A stretch of DNA of 64,000 nt from Simiduia agarivorans SA1 = DSM 21679 (GTDB lineage: Bacteria; Pseudomonadota; Gammaproteobacteria; Pseudomonadales; Cellvibrionaceae). A program made the translations under genes and the position numbers. This document shows positions 1-10,031 of this stretch, in pieces (within the stretch, counting starts at the first letter, position 1; each line of letters opens with the position of its first letter). Location: NCBI RefSeq assembly GCF_000305785.2, contig NC_018868.3:124001-188000 (forward strand). Reading direction: 5' to 3'. Under the pieces are notes generated by a model. That model did not search any database, was not told the origin of the DNA, and was given only the letters and a program-made list of their open reading frames with translations.

Positions 1-627
1 GTGGCGGCATGGTCCGATTTACATTCGGATGCTGGCGCTCAGTTCGACAAGGTGGTCACCCTGGATGGCGCGCGTATTCTTCCGCAGGTGAGCTGGGGCA
101 CGTCGCCCGAAATGGTGGTGTCGGTGGACGCACATGTGCCCGACCCGGAGCAAGAGGCCGACCCGGTCAAGCGCGAAGGCATGAAGCGCGCGTTGCAGTA
201 CATGGGGCTGCGCGCGGGGCAGGCAATCACCGACATCAAAGTGGATCGGGTGTTTATTGGTTCCTGCACCAATTCGCGCATCGAAGATATCCGCGCAGCG
301 GCAGCGGTGGTGAAAGGCAAGCGTGTGGCAGCCAGCGTGAAGCAGGCGATGGTGGTACCTGGCTCCGGATTGGTGAAGGAGCAGGCGGAAGCCGAAGGGC
401 TGGATAAAATTCTGATGGAGGCCGGGATTGAATGGCGTGAGCCCGGCTGCTCCATGTGTCTGGCGATGAATGCCGACAAGCTCGGAAACGGCGAACATTG
501 TGCGTCTACTTCCAACCGCAATTTTGAAGGGCGTCAGGGCTACGGTGGAAGGACCCATCTGGTCAGCCCAGCGATGGCGGCGGCGGCCGCTATCGCCGGT
601 CATTTTGTCGATGTGCGTGAGTTTTAA
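1..627 (+). CDS. leuC: 3-isopropylmalate dehydratase large subunit (5' end outside window)
   Basis: This is the C-terminal part (about 208 codons) of the large subunit of isopropylmalate isomerase, which converts 2- to 3-isopropylmalate in leucine synthesis using a [4Fe-4S] cluster. Cluster ligands are visible: Cys in the GSCTN motif (residue 89 of the visible part) and the CSMC pair (150 and 153). The reading frame is open to base 1, so the true start lies upstream and the first GTG is not the start. The stop is followed after 9 bases by leuD, with a GGAG ribosome site between them, so the two subunits are very probably co-transcribed. Confidence 0.97.
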   Translation: MAAWSDLHSDAGAQFDKVVTLDGARILPQVSWGTSPEMVVSVDAHVPDPEQEADPVKREGMKRALQYMGLRAGQAITDIKVDRVFIGSCTNSRIEDIRAAAAVVKGKRVAASVKQAMVVPGSGLVKEQAEAEGLDKILMEAGIEWREPGCSMCLAMNADKLGNGEHCASTSNRNFEGRQGYGGRTHLVSPAMAAAAAIAGHFVDVREF

Positions 628-636
628 GGAGACACC

Positions 637-1293
637 ATGAAAGCATTTACCGTTGTTGAAGGCGTGGTGGCACCCATGGACCGTGCCAATGTGGATACGG
701 ACATGATCATCCCGAAGCAGTTTCTCAAATCCATCAAGCGCACGGGGTTCGGCAAAAACCTGTTTGATGAATTACGTTACCTGGACGAGGGGCAGCCCGA
801 TCAGGACTGCAGCACTCGCCCGCTGAACCCGGATTTCCCCTTGAACCAGGCCCGTTATCAGGGTGCCAGTATTTTGTTGGCCCGCAAAAACTTCGGTTGC
901 GGCTCCAGCCGTGAGCATGCACCCTGGGCGCTGGATGATTACGGTTTTCGCGCTGTGATCGCCCCCAGTTTTGCCGACATTTTTTACAACAACTGCTTTA
1001 AAAACGGCTTGCTACCGATTGTGTTGAGCGATGCAGAAGTGGATAGCCTGTTTGCGGATTTGTACGCCAATGAAGGCTTTTCCCTGACGGTTGATCTGGC
1101 GAAGCAGCAGGTGTTGTCGCCATCCGGTGCGGTGTTCCACTTCGAGGTGGATGAGTTCCGCAAGCATTGTCTGCTCAATGGGTTGGATGATATTGGTCTT
1201 ACACTGCAGGATGCGGACGCCATTCGGCATTACGAACAGCAGCGCCGGCAATCCGCGCCCTGGTTGTTTGATGCCGTGGTAGCCGGTCGTTAA
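637..1293 (+). CDS. leuD: 3-isopropylmalate dehydratase small subunit
   Basis: Small (swivel-domain) subunit of isopropylmalate isomerase, which works as a LeuCD heterodimer in the cytoplasm. At 218 residues it has the normal length for the proteobacterial form. It shows the family signature [15 protein letters not shown] near residue 90 and the N-terminal [12 protein letters not shown] segment. AAGGAGACACC precedes the ATG. It sits between leuC and leuB, as in Pseudomonas, and the 18-base gap to leuB argues for one leucine operon. Confidence 0.97.
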   Translation: MKAFTVVEGVVAPMDRANVDTDMIIPKQFLKSIKRTGFGKNLFDELRYLDEGQPDQDCSTRPLNPDFPLNQARYQGASILLARKNFGCGSSREHAPWALDDYGFRAVIAPSFADIFYNNCFKNGLLPIVLSDAEVDSLFADLYANEGFSLTVDLAKQQVLSPSGAVFHFEVDEFRKHCLLNGLDDIGLTLQDADAIRHYEQQRRQSAPWLFDAVVAGR

Positions 1294-1311
1294 TTTTATC
1301 AGGACAGTAAT

Positions 1312-2385
1312 GTGACAAAGAAAATTCTGATTTTACCCGGTGATGGTATCGGCCCCGAAATCGTAGCGGAAGCCCGCAAAGTGCTGGACAAAGTCAACGC
1401 GCAGTACGATCTGGGGCTCTGTTTTGAAGAGGACCTGTTGGGTGGCGCGGCCATTGACCAGCACGGCGTGCCGCTGGCGGACTCGACGTTAGACAAGGCG
1501 CGAGCCGCTGACGCCATTCTGATGGGGTCGGTGGGCGGGCCGAAGTGGGACAAACTTGATCGCGCCATCCGTCCCGAAAAAGGATTGCTGAAGTTGCGCT
1601 CCTCGCTGCAATTGTTTGCTAATTTGCGCCCGGCGATTTTGTATCCCCAGTTGGCGGATGCGTCCAGTCTGAAGCCCGAGGTGGTTGCCGGTCTGGATAT
1701 TCTGATCGTGCGCGAGCTCACCGGCGGCATTTATTTTGGTGAGCCGCGTGGCATTCGCACGCTGGAGAATGGTGAGCGCGAAGGCTTTAACACCTATAAG
1801 TATTCCGAAAGTGAGATTGAGCGCATCGGTCGCAATGCATTCGAGATGGCCATGAAGCGCAACAAGCGTTTGGTCAGTGTGGATAAGGCCAATGTGCTGG
1901 AGGCCACGGTGTTGTGGCGGGAAGTCATGGACCGGCTGGCGCCGGACTACCCCGAGGTGACGTTATCACATATGTATGTTGATAACGCCGCCATGCAGCT
2001 GGTGCGTGCGCCCAAACAATTCGATGTGATGGTTACGGGCAACATGTTTGGTGATATTCTCTCCGACGCGGCGGCCATGCTCACAGGTTCCATTGGCATG
2101 CTGCCTTCAGCATCGCTCGATAAGAACGGTCGGGGTCTGTACGAACCCTGTCACGGTTCGGCGCCGGATATTGCAGGTCAGGGGATTGCCAATCCGTTGG
2201 CAACCATATTGTCTGCCTCCATGATGCTTCGATATACCCTGAATCAGCCCGCTGTGGCGGATGCGATCGAACTCGCCGTGTCGAAGGTGTTGGATCAGGG
2301 CTTGCGCACCGCCGACATCATGTCGGCCGGCATGGTGCAGGTCAGTACCGCCGCCATGGGCGATGCGGTGGTGGCCGCACTTTAA
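1312..2385 (+). CDS. leuB: 3-isopropylmalate dehydrogenase
   Basis: NAD-dependent oxidative decarboxylase of 3-isopropylmalate, the third step of leucine synthesis. The 357-residue protein begins with [16 protein letters not shown] and carries the substrate and metal motifs [14 protein letters not shown] (about residue 135) and the late [10 protein letters not shown] segment, all typical of the isocitrate/isopropylmalate dehydrogenase family. The start is GTG with AGGA about 8 bases upstream; an ATG two bases earlier is out of frame. Length and context agree with a working enzyme. Confidence 0.97.
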   Translation: MTKKILILPGDGIGPEIVAEARKVLDKVNAQYDLGLCFEEDLLGGAAIDQHGVPLADSTLDKARAADAILMGSVGGPKWDKLDRAIRPEKGLLKLRSSLQLFANLRPAILYPQLADASSLKPEVVAGLDILIVRELTGGIYFGEPRGIRTLENGEREGFNTYKYSESEIERIGRNAFEMAMKRNKRLVSVDKANVLEATVLWREVMDRLAPDYPEVTLSHMYVDNAAMQLVRAPKQFDVMVTGNMFGDILSDAAAMLTGSIGMLPSASLDKNGRGLYEPCHGSAPDIAGQGIANPLATILSASMMLRYTLNQPAVADAIELAVSKVLDQGLRTADIMSAGMVQVSTAAMGDAVVAAL

Positions 2386-2425
2386 TTTTTACAATGAAAC
2401 TTTTATCACAGGTTGAAATAGAACA

Positions 2426-3535
2426 ATGCGTGTTGGATTTGTAGGTTGGCGCGGCATGGTGGGCTCTGTACTGATGGAGCGCATGGTGGCCGAAAATGAC
2501 TTTGCCGATATTGAGCCGGTATTTTTTACTACCTCTAACGTAGGTGGCAAAGGCCCGTCGATTGGTAAAGACATTCCACCCCTCAAGGATGCCAACAGCA
2601 TTGACGAACTGAAAACCCTGGACGCGATTATTTCCTGTCAGGGAGGCGATTACACCAACGCGGTTTTCCCCGGCCTGCGTGCGGCTGGTTGGGACGGTTA
2701 CTGGATTGATGCTGCATCCAGTCTGCGCATGGCAGAAGACGCCATCATCGTGCTCGACCCGGTCAATCTGGATGTGATCAAGGACGGTCTCGCGCGGGGT
2801 GTGAAAAATTACATCGGCGGTAACTGCACCGTGAGTCTGATGTTAATGGCCATTGGTGGCCTGTACCGCGAGGGTCTGGTGGAGTGGGTCAGTTCCATGA
2901 CCTACCAGGCTGCCAGTGGTGCCGGTGCGCAGAATATGCGTGAGTTGATTGGTCAGATGGGGGCGATTCATGGGGCGGTTAAACCCCTGTTGGATAATCC
3001 GGCTTCGGCCATTCTTGAAATTGACCGCCAGGTGGCCGATACCATGCGCGGTGCGGATTTCCCTGTCGACAATTTTGGTGCACCCCTGGCGGGTAGTCTG
3101 CTGCCCTATATCGACAAGCAGCTGGATAACCTGCAAAGCAAGGAAGAGTGGAAGGGCAATGCCGAGACCAACAAGATCCTCGGTCGTTCGGCCAACCCGC
3201 TGCCGGTGGATGGCTTGTGTGTGCGCATCGGCGCCATGCGTTGCCATAGCCAGGGTCTGACCATCAAACTCAATCGCGATGTGCCCATGGCAGACATCGA
3301 GCAGATACTGGCGTCGGCCAACGATTGGGTCAAAGTGATCCCCAATACCCGCGAAGCCAGCCTGAAGGACCTGACGCCAACGGCGGTCACCGGTACCCTG
3401 AGTGTGCCGGTTGGCCGGTTGCGCAAAATGAACATGGGGCCGGAATACCTGTCTGCCTTTACCGTCGGTGACCAGTTGTTGTGGGGCGCGGCTGAACCAC
3501 TGCGCAGGATGCTGCGGGTATTGCTGGCTCGCTGA
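2426..3535 (+). CDS. asd: aspartate-semialdehyde dehydrogenase
   Basis: Reduces aspartyl phosphate to aspartate semialdehyde, the branch point to lysine, diaminopimelate, threonine and methionine. The 369-residue protein starts with the Rossmann motif [13 protein letters not shown]. The catalytic cysteine is Cys134 in [10 protein letters not shown]. The form is that of the E. coli/Vibrio Asd rather than the shorter Gram-positive type. It follows leuB by 40 bases and ends just before a strong terminator, so it is probably the last gene of the leu-asd transcript. The leuB-asd-fimV-truA order is that of Pseudomonas. Confidence 0.97.
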   Translation: MRVGFVGWRGMVGSVLMERMVAENDFADIEPVFFTTSNVGGKGPSIGKDIPPLKDANSIDELKTLDAIISCQGGDYTNAVFPGLRAAGWDGYWIDAASSLRMAEDAIIVLDPVNLDVIKDGLARGVKNYIGGNCTVSLMLMAIGGLYREGLVEWVSSMTYQAASGAGAQNMRELIGQMGAIHGAVKPLLDNPASAILEIDRQVADTMRGADFPVDNFGAPLAGSLLPYIDKQLDNLQSKEEWKGNAETNKILGRSANPLPVDGLCVRIGAMRCHSQGLTIKLNRDVPMADIEQILASANDWVKVIPNTREASLKDLTPTAVTGTLSVPVGRLRKMNMGPEYLSAFTVGDQLLWGAAEPLRRMLRVLLAR

Positions 3536-3546
3536 GTCCGGCGTTG

Positions 3547-3580
3547 TAAAAAAAACCGCGGCAGTTTCCGCGGTTTTTTT
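3547..3580 (+). terminator. rho-independent terminator after asd
   Basis: A perfect 10-base stem (AAAACCGCGG / CCGCGGTTTT, 3552-3561 with 3568-3577) around a 6-base loop is followed by a run of seven T. The A run on the left could let it work on the other strand too, but no minus-strand gene ends here. Confidence 0.9.
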
Positions 3581-3718
3581 ATGCCTGCAGGGTCGGCCTC
3601 AGCCGGTCCGGTCCGGTCTGCTGGCGAAGCTGGCGAGGTGTGCTTAAATCCAATGGAAATCAATCGCTTAGCGCGGGGCCCGGGCTGTGATCAAACACGC
3701 AGATTCTGCGCAATCGAT

Positions 3719-3730
3719 GCACTATAGTGC
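3719..3730. promoter_or_regulatory. 12-bp palindrome in the asd-fimV gap
   Basis: GCACTATAGTGC is a perfect palindrome holding a TATAGT hexamer. It could be an operator half-site pair or part of a promoter, but no good -35 element stands 16-18 bases upstream. The rest of the 430-base leader between the asd terminator and fimV shows no gene. Confidence 0.25.
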
Positions 3731-3803
3731 CGCTCCGCGTTGCCCGAACCACGGTTTTGGACGATTCCGGTGCCATCTCAGGGCTTGGTCTGCCCCCGAA
3801 TTG

Positions 3804-3825
3804 TTGATAAAAAGCTATTTATAAT
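3804..3825 (+). promoter_or_regulatory. candidate promoter region for fimV
   Basis: A consensus -10 hexamer TATAAT lies at 3820-3825 in an AT-rich patch, about 190 bases before the fimV start. The nearest TTGATA-like hexamer (3804-3809) is only 10 bases away, too close for a standard sigma-70 -35 box, so the promoter is recognised by its -10 element only. A long 5' untranslated leader would follow. Confidence 0.35.
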
Positions 3826-4012
3826 GCAGACTTACGAGCACTATTGAAGAAATATTCTAGGTTTGCAGTCTAACTTCATGACCGTTGTGGCTCCCCGGGG
3901 TGATGTGCCGTCGATCAGGCGAAGTACCCCGGGTACGGAATATCGGTTGCCGGAACCTGAAGGCAGTTCCGGTACTGTTCCGGAGTCGGGGAGAAAATAA
4001 AAGGATCGTCAT

Positions 4013-7009
4013 ATGCGTCTTCGTAAGTTGGCTTTGGCAGTTGGGGCAACCGCCGCGCTGTGCTCCAATCTGGCTTTGGCTCTGGGACTGGGTGAAATCA
4101 CCCTGAATTCATCCCTCAATCAACCGTTGGATGCTCAGATTAAACTGCTGCAAGTCCGCGACCTGAGCGAGCAGGAAATTATTGTCAAGCTGGCCAGTCG
4201 GGAGGCGTTTGAAACCGCCAATGTCGAACGGTTGTTTTTCCTGTCAGGCATCCGGTTTGAGGTGGTTCTGGATGACCCGGCCAACCCCCATGTCCGGCTG
4301 ACCACGCAGGAAAACGTTCGCGAGCCTTACCTTAATTTTCTGATTGAAACCCAGTGGCCCACGGGCCGGATGCTGCGTGAATATACGGTGCTGATGGACC
4401 TCCCCACCTTCAGTGAACGCAATCAGCGCGCAGTCACTGCGCCCGCCCAGCAACAGGCACCCGTAAGTCAGGCCGCCCCACAGGTCAAGCCCAGACCCAC
4501 CGTCAAAGCGGCTCAGCCCGCGCCCGCCGCACGCCCTGAGCGTCCGATGCAGGGCGGCGCTGGAACTTATGCCGTTGGTGCGGGCGACACCCTTTGGGAA
4601 ATCGCATTGCAGGCGCGTCCTGATCGCAGTTATTCGGTCCAGCAGACCATGTTGGCGATCCAGCGTCTGAATCCGGACGCGTTCATCAATGGCAACATCA
4701 ACCTGCTGCGCAAGGGGCAGGTATTGCGCTTGCCGGCGGCGGACGATATCGCCTCTCTGAGTACCCGCCAGGCCATCAATGAAGTCGCTTATCAGAACAG
4801 CCAGTGGGATGGTGGAGCAGCGTTGGATGCCAGCCGCCGCAGCGGACGGGTAACCGACGGCGCCGGCAGCCGTGAAGGCCGTGTGCAGTTGTCGTCTGGT
4901 GGTGCCACGGAAAATGCCGAAACCGGTCGTGGCAGCGGTCGTGCTGCCGCACTGGAGAACGAGCTGGCCATTACTCAAGAGCAACTGGATGCAGCCCAGC
5001 GTGAAAACAGCGATTTGCGTTCGCGCATTGGCGATCTGGAAGAGCAGATAGCAACCATGGCGCGCCTGATCGAGGTGAGCAACGATGAAATGGTTGCTCT
5101 GCAGCAGGCCATGGCCAAAGGCGAACCTTTACCTGAGTCAGCACCGGTTGAAGAGACCGCCGAGCAGCCAGCGCCTGAAGCAACACCGGCGCCCGCTGCC
5201 GAACCCGAGCAACCTAAGCCGGCCGCCACAACCGTAGTCCGGCAAGCGCAGCCTGAGCCTGGCATCGTGGACATGCTGATCGACAACATTCTCTACATTG
5301 GCGTTGCCATTCTGGCTTTGCTGGGTGGTTTGTTGTTCTGGCGCCGCAAGCAGGCCCAGGAGGCTGAAGAGCAGGCCGCCTTCGATGCGTTCCTCGAAGA
5401 GGACGAACCCGAGTCGGAAGAGCAGGACTTTGATCTGGCCCACGAGCCGGATTTCGAAGAGCTGCCCGAGGCCGATGAAGAGCCCGAAGAATCGTTTGAA
5501 GAGTTGGAAACCGCCGAGGCAGAAACAGCCGATGTGGCTGGCGAAGCCGATATTTACATTGCCTACGGAAAATACGATCAGGCCGAAGAGATGCTGCTCA
5601 AGGCCCTCGAGCGCGAGCCCGGCCGGACGGATATCACGCTGAAACTGCTTGAGGTGTATGCCGAAACGCAAAATCTGGAAGCCTTTGACCGCCACTTTGC
5701 CGGTGTAATGGATGGCGATGATATGGCGGCCCAGCAGCGCGGAGAAGAATTGCGCGCATCGATCCCGGGCGCCGGTGAGTTTGATCGCACCCAGGTGCAG
5801 CCCTTGGCTGCGGCCGGCGCTGCAGGCGTTGCCGCGGCAGTGGCGCTGGATGACGAAGACCCGTTATTGAGCTTGGCGGAAGAGGGTGCAGAGGATGAGG
5901 TTGATCCCCTGCTCAGTCTTGCGGAAGAGGGCGCCGAGGATGATGAGTTCAGTGCCTTGCAGGGCCTGGAAGAAGAGGATCTGGCGTTGGATCTGGATCT
6001 CGATGCAGAGGACAGCGCTCTCGATGACTTGGATTTCTCCCTGGATGGTCTGGACGAGACTCCGGCGCCCGCCAGCGATGCCGATCTGACCGAGGAATTC
6101 TCGCTCGATCTGGATGACAGCGATAGCGCGACTGAGACCGAAGAATTTTCTTTGGATCTGGATGACTCGGGCGCTGACAGTGTTGAAGAAGAGTTCTCCC
6201 TGGATCTGGATGAGGCAGTTTCAGCCGACGATGAATTGGCGCTGGATCTGGGCGATGACGACCTCAACCTGGATCTGGGTGATCTGGATGAAGCCGGTGA
6301 GCAGCCTGCAGAAGAGGCCTTGTCGCTGGATGATGAATTTGAATTGAGCCTGGATGCCGAGCCTGAGACTGAACTGCCGGCAGCCGATGAGAGTTTCGAT
6401 TTATCCCTTGAGGACGAAGTGGCTCTCGAAGCCGAGGCGCCAGCCGAAGAGGCATTCAGTCTGGACGACGCACTGTCGCTGGACGAGCCTGTGGCAGACG
6501 CTGCGCCCGAGACGCTGGATGATCTGGATGCCGGTGACGCCGACACGTTGACGGTAGAGGCCGATGATTTTGAAGCCGATGCCAATCTGGGCGATATGGA
6601 TCTGGAGGCGCTGGATCAGGAAATGGCCTCGTTGTCGGCCGATCTTGATCTGGATGATGACTTGTCCGCATTGGATATGGGGGCCGAGGAGCCTGCCACC
6701 GACGAGCCGGAGGAGTTTGATATTTCCGCCGATTTGGGCATCGAAAATGGCGCAGATGAATTGCCCCCCCTGACCGATGACGACAGCTTTGATGAAGCCA
6801 TGATGGCGGACGACGAAGCGGCTGACGAAGACGCGGAATTGGGTTTCCTGGCCGATTCCGATGAAGTTGCCACCAAGCTCGACCTTGCACGTGCCTATAT
6901 CGATATGGGTGACAGCGAAGGTGCACGCGACATCCTGAGCGAAGTGCTCGAGGAAGGCGACGACAAGCAGAAAGGTGAAGCGGAAGAATTGATGGGCCGT
7001 ATTGGCTGA
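4013..7009 (+). CDS. fimV: FimV/HubP-type polar hub and pilus assembly protein
   Basis: Inner-membrane peptidoglycan-binding protein that in relatives organises the cell pole, type IV pili and cAMP signalling. The 998 residues show a signal peptide (1-23, AALCSNLALA), the FimV N-terminal domain with GLGEITLNSSLNQPLDAQI, a LysM domain (about 185-240, GDTLWEIALQARPD), a coiled coil (about 305-370), one membrane segment (about 423-442), a TPR segment, a very acidic low-complexity region (about 610-930) built on SLDLDD-type repeats, and the conserved C-terminal FimV domain (TKLDLARAYIDMGDSEGARD). AAAGGATCG precedes the ATG. The acidic repeats vary widely in length between species. Confidence 0.95.
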   Translation: MRLRKLALAVGATAALCSNLALALGLGEITLNSSLNQPLDAQIKLLQVRDLSEQEIIVKLASREAFETANVERLFFLSGIRFEVVLDDPANPHVRLTTQENVREPYLNFLIETQWPTGRMLREYTVLMDLPTFSERNQRAVTAPAQQQAPVSQAAPQVKPRPTVKAAQPAPAARPERPMQGGAGTYAVGAGDTLWEIALQARPDRSYSVQQTMLAIQRLNPDAFINGNINLLRKGQVLRLPAADDIASLSTRQAINEVAYQNSQWDGGAALDASRRSGRVTDGAGSREGRVQLSSGGATENAETGRGSGRAAALENELAITQEQLDAAQRENSDLRSRIGDLEEQIATMARLIEVSNDEMVALQQAMAKGEPLPESAPVEETAEQPAPEATPAPAAEPEQPKPAATTVVRQAQPEPGIVDMLIDNILYIGVAILALLGGLLFWRRKQAQEAEEQAAFDAFLEEDEPESEEQDFDLAHEPDFEELPEADEEPEESFEELETAEAETADVAGEADIYIAYGKYDQAEEMLLKALEREPGRTDITLKLLEVYAETQNLEAFDRHFAGVMDGDDMAAQQRGEELRASIPGAGEFDRTQVQPLAAAGAAGVAAAVALDDEDPLLSLAEEGAEDEVDPLLSLAEEGAEDDEFSALQGLEEEDLALDLDLDAEDSALDDLDFSLDGLDETPAPASDADLTEEFSLDLDDSDSATETEEFSLDLDDSGADSVEEEFSLDLDEAVSADDELALDLGDDDLNLDLGDLDEAGEQPAEEALSLDDEFELSLDAEPETELPAADESFDLSLEDEVALEAEAPAEEAFSLDDALSLDEPVADAAPETLDDLDAGDADTLTVEADDFEADANLGDMDLEALDQEMASLSADLDLDDDLSALDMGAEEPATDEPEEFDISADLGIENGADELPPLTDDDSFDEAMMADDEAADEDAELGFLADSDEVATKLDLARAYIDMGDSEGARDILSEVLEEGDDKQKGEAEELMGRIG

Positions 7010-7028
7010 GGATTCAACGCTTGAAATC

Positions 7029-7063
7029 GGGCCCTGCAGGCGTTAGCGTGCAGGGCCTTTTTT
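7029..7063 (+). terminator. rho-independent terminator after fimV
   Basis: A 9-base perfect stem (GGCCCTGCA at 7030-7038 with TGCAGGGCC at 7049-7057) is followed by six T. It ends 4 bases before the earliest possible truA start, so truA would have to be read by read-through or from a promoter placed very close. Confidence 0.88.
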
Positions 7064-7066
7064 ATT

Positions 7067-7972
7067 GTGGCTGCAGAGAGAGATTGCGTGCAGGCTGATC
7101 AGAAAATATACACGCCCAACGGTGAGATTCTGCCCGGGATGGCCTTGCCGGAAGGGGTGCGCCGCGTGGCCCTGGCGCTGGAGTATCACGGTGGCAGCTT
7201 CCGGGGTTTTCAGCAGCAGGAGGAGGGTGTGCCCACGGTGCAGGCAGCGCTGCAGCAGGCGTTGTCGAAAGTGGCCAATGAGCCCATTACCCTGGTGTGT
7301 GCCGGGCGCACGGATGCCTGTGTACACGCCACGCATCAAGTGGTGCATTTCGATACCCGCGCACTGCGGCAGCCCAAGGCCTGGACTCAGGGGGTCAACG
7401 CCCATCTGCCAGCCGGGGTCGCGATCAAATGGGCTGGCGAAGTGCCGGGGGAATTCCACGCGCGCTTCAGTGCCCGCGAGCGCACCTACCGTTATGTTAT
7501 TTACAATTCGCCCACGCGACCGGCGCTGATGCACGATCAGTTAACCTGGTGCCGCGAGCCATTGGATCTGGCGCGGATGCAGGCCGGTGCCGCCCACCTG
7601 ATCGGCGAGCACGATTTCAATGCGTTTCGCGCGGCCCAGTGTCAGGCACGCCATCCGGTACGGGAAATCAAGCGTATAGACCTGGCGCGACGCGGCGATT
7701 TACTCGTGATGGAGATCACCGCCAATGCCTTCCTGCATCACATGGTGAGAAATATCGCGGGCGTGTTAATGCGGGTGGGCAAAGGTTGGGCCGAACCCGG
7801 TTGGGTGGCCGAAGTACTGGCGTCCAGAGACCGGACCCGGGCGGCAGAAACGGCGCCGCCCTATGGATTGTACCTGGTGCATGTGGCCTACCCGGACACT
7901 TTCAGCTTGCCGGTTTTTGCGCCTGGCCCGAGTTTCTTCCCCGAAGGTCTCGGAGAATTCGGGCACAAGTGA
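7067..7972 (+). CDS. truA: tRNA pseudouridine(38-40) synthase
   Basis: Makes pseudouridine at positions 38-40 of the anticodon arm of many tRNAs. The 301-residue frame carries the TruA catalytic loop CAGRTDACVHA with the nucleophile Asp83, and the later HMVRNIAGVLMRVGKG motif. The start is uncertain: GTG at 7067 gives a 25-residue leader, while ATG at 7139 (MALPEGVRRVALALEYHG) begins near where most homologues start. The long leader is kept here because DQKIYTPNGEILPGM may be coding. The fimV-truA-trpF order matches Pseudomonas. Confidence 0.93.
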   Translation: MAAERDCVQADQKIYTPNGEILPGMALPEGVRRVALALEYHGGSFRGFQQQEEGVPTVQAALQQALSKVANEPITLVCAGRTDACVHATHQVVHFDTRALRQPKAWTQGVNAHLPAGVAIKWAGEVPGEFHARFSARERTYRYVIYNSPTRPALMHDQLTWCREPLDLARMQAGAAHLIGEHDFNAFRAAQCQARHPVREIKRIDLARRGDLLVMEITANAFLHHMVRNIAGVLMRVGKGWAEPGWVAEVLASRDRTRAAETAPPYGLYLVHVAYPDTFSLPVFAPGPSFFPEGLGEFGHK

Positions 7973-8060
7973 GCAGAATTTTCTGGTAGTATCGCCAATC
8001 CTTGCGCGGCAGGCCCCTTTTGCGCCGCCGGGCACTGACAAGACAACAGATAAGTAAACC

Positions 8061-8708
8061 ATGTATCCCAATTCCCGAACCCGCATCAAAGTCTGTGGTC
8101 TGACTCAGCCCGACAATGCGTTGGCCGTGGAGGCCTGCGGTGTCGATGCGATCGGGTTGGTTTTTTACGCAGCCAGCAAACGTGCCGTGACACCCGAGCA
8201 GGCCGCAAAAATTGGCGAAGTACTGGGCCCTCTGACACACCGGGTGGGCCTGTTTGTGGACCCAGAGCCCGCGTTGGTTGAGGCGGTGTTGTCCACCGGA
8301 CACATTACCAGCCTGCAGTTTCATGGCGATGAGCCCGAGGCGTTTTGCCGTCGTTTCGGGGTGCCTTATTTCAAAGCCCTGCGTATGCGGCCAGGACTGG
8401 ATTGTGAGCAGGCAATTGCTGCCTATCCGTCGGCGTCAGGGTTTTTGTTAGACGCCTTTCAGCCCGGGCAGCCAGGTGGGACCGGAGAGCGATTTGATTG
8501 GTCGAGGGTGCCCTCACACTGCGGTAGGCCCTTGATTCTCGCTGGCGGGCTCAACCCCGACAACGTGGCTCAGGCGATCCGGCAGACCAATGTATACGGT
8601 GTGGATCTCAGCGGTGGCGTGGAAAGCGCGCCTGGCGTAAAAGACGTGGCGCGCGTGCGCGCGCTGGTGGCCGCGGTGGCGGCTGCCGATGCAGCCCGTT
8701 CGGGCTGA
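8061..8708 (+). CDS. trpF: phosphoribosylanthranilate isomerase
   Basis: Amadori isomerase of tryptophan synthesis, a single beta/alpha barrel. The 215-residue protein has the IKVCGLT start with the catalytic Cys, the GLVFYAASKRAV segment, and the phosphate-binding C-terminal motif GVDLSGGVESAPGVKD with the second catalytic Asp. It stands free of trpC, as in Pseudomonas, and is followed by trpB and trpA. A weak extended -10 (TG-G-TAGTAT, 7984-7992) lies upstream. Confidence 0.96.
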   Translation: MYPNSRTRIKVCGLTQPDNALAVEACGVDAIGLVFYAASKRAVTPEQAAKIGEVLGPLTHRVGLFVDPEPALVEAVLSTGHITSLQFHGDEPEAFCRRFGVPYFKALRMRPGLDCEQAIAAYPSASGFLLDAFQPGQPGGTGERFDWSRVPSHCGRPLILAGGLNPDNVAQAIRQTNVYGVDLSGGVESAPGVKDVARVRALVAAVAAADAARSG

Positions 8709-8762
8709 ATCGATTTGTGTAACTGACAAGCTTCCGCCCTGGTGGCGGCAATGGAGTTAATC

Positions 8763-10001
8763 GTGTCAAAGGGTGAAAAGCAAACCGTGGATTTTGACGC
8801 AGTACCTGATGCCAAAGGCCGGTTCGGCGAATTTGGTGGCCGGTTCGTGTCCGAAACCCTGATTCATGCATTGGATGAGCTGGATGCCATGTATCGCCAG
8901 CTCAAGGTTGACCCGGATTTTCAGGCAGAATTTGACCGGGATCTGGCGCACTATGTGGGGCGTCCTTCGCCGCTGTATTTTGCGGAGCACCTCACCCGCC
9001 ACGTGGGCGGCGCACAAATTTACCTGAAGCGCGAAGACCTCAATCACACCGGTGCGCACAAGGTGAACAACACCATCGGTCAGGCCCTGCTGGCCAAGCA
9101 CTCCGGCAAAAAACGCGTTATTGCCGAGACCGGCGCCGGTCAGCACGGCGTGGCCACGGCCACGGTAGCGGCCCGGCTGGGGCTGAAATGCCAGGTCTAC
9201 ATGGGTGCCGAAGACGTGCGCCGACAGGCGTTGAATGTGTACCGGATGAAGCTGTTGGGCGCGGAAGTGATCGCGGTGAAGTCCGGCTCCAAAACGCTCA
9301 AGGATGCCATGAACGAAGCCATGCGCGATTGGGCGACTAACGTGGACGATACCTTTTACATCATCGGTACTGTTGCGGGCCCGGCGCCGTACCCTGAACT
9401 GGTGCGGGACTTCCAGTGCGTTATCGGTCGCGAAGCGCGCGCCCAGTCACTGGCGCAAATCGGGCGCCTGCCTGATGCGCTGGTGGCGTGTGTGGGCGGT
9501 GGCTCCAACGCCATTGGCCTGTTCCATCCGTTCCTGAAAGATCAGGATGTTGCGATCTACGGCGTAGAAGCGGGTGGTGATGGCGTTGAAACCGGGCGCC
9601 ATGCGGCGCCGCTGAACGACGGTATCCCGGGCGTTCTGCACGGCAACCGCACTTACCTGATGGAAGATGAGAACGGCCAGATTATCGAGACCCACAGCGT
9701 ATCTGCCGGGCTCGACTATCCCGGTGTGGGTCCAGAGCATGCATTCCTGAAAGACACCGGCCGTGCGAACTATGTGGCGATCAACGACGCCGAGGCATTG
9801 GCCGCGTTCCGCACCCTGACCCGGGTAGAGGGAATTATGCCCGCACTGGAGTCCAGTCATGCGGTGGCTTATGCCATGAAACTCGCCAAACAAATGGACA
9901 AGGACAAAGTCATCGTGGTGAACCTGTCCGGCCGTGGCGACAAAGATATCCTCACCGTTGCCGACATTGACGGCATCGAAGTGGAAGGCATTAACCGATA
10001 G
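8763..10001 (+). CDS. trpB: tryptophan synthase beta chain
   Basis: PLP enzyme that joins indole and serine to make tryptophan, working as an alpha2beta2 complex with TrpA. The PLP lysine is in HTGAHKVNN (Lys100 from the chosen start), and the phosphate-binding GGGSNAIG loop follows. GTG at 8763 was chosen because GGAG stands 6 bases before it; an in-frame GTG at 8742 would add seven residues. The length of about 412 is normal. trpA begins 30 bases downstream. Confidence 0.96.
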   Translation: MSKGEKQTVDFDAVPDAKGRFGEFGGRFVSETLIHALDELDAMYRQLKVDPDFQAEFDRDLAHYVGRPSPLYFAEHLTRHVGGAQIYLKREDLNHTGAHKVNNTIGQALLAKHSGKKRVIAETGAGQHGVATATVAARLGLKCQVYMGAEDVRRQALNVYRMKLLGAEVIAVKSGSKTLKDAMNEAMRDWATNVDDTFYIIGTVAGPAPYPELVRDFQCVIGREARAQSLAQIGRLPDALVACVGGGSNAIGLFHPFLKDQDVAIYGVEAGGDGVETGRHAAPLNDGIPGVLHGNRTYLMEDENGQIIETHSVSAGLDYPGVGPEHAFLKDTGRANYVAINDAEALAAFRTLTRVEGIMPALESSHAVAYAMKLAKQMDKDKVIVVNLSGRGDKDILTVADIDGIEVEGINR

Positions 10002-10031
10002 TGCTCATCCGATAGAGCAGGGAATGTTTGC

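Noticed and set aside
5578..6585. A 335-codon open frame on the minus strand inside fimV, rich in Ser.
   Set aside because: It is the antisense image of the acidic Asp/Leu/Ser repeats of FimV; no ribosome site or family features.
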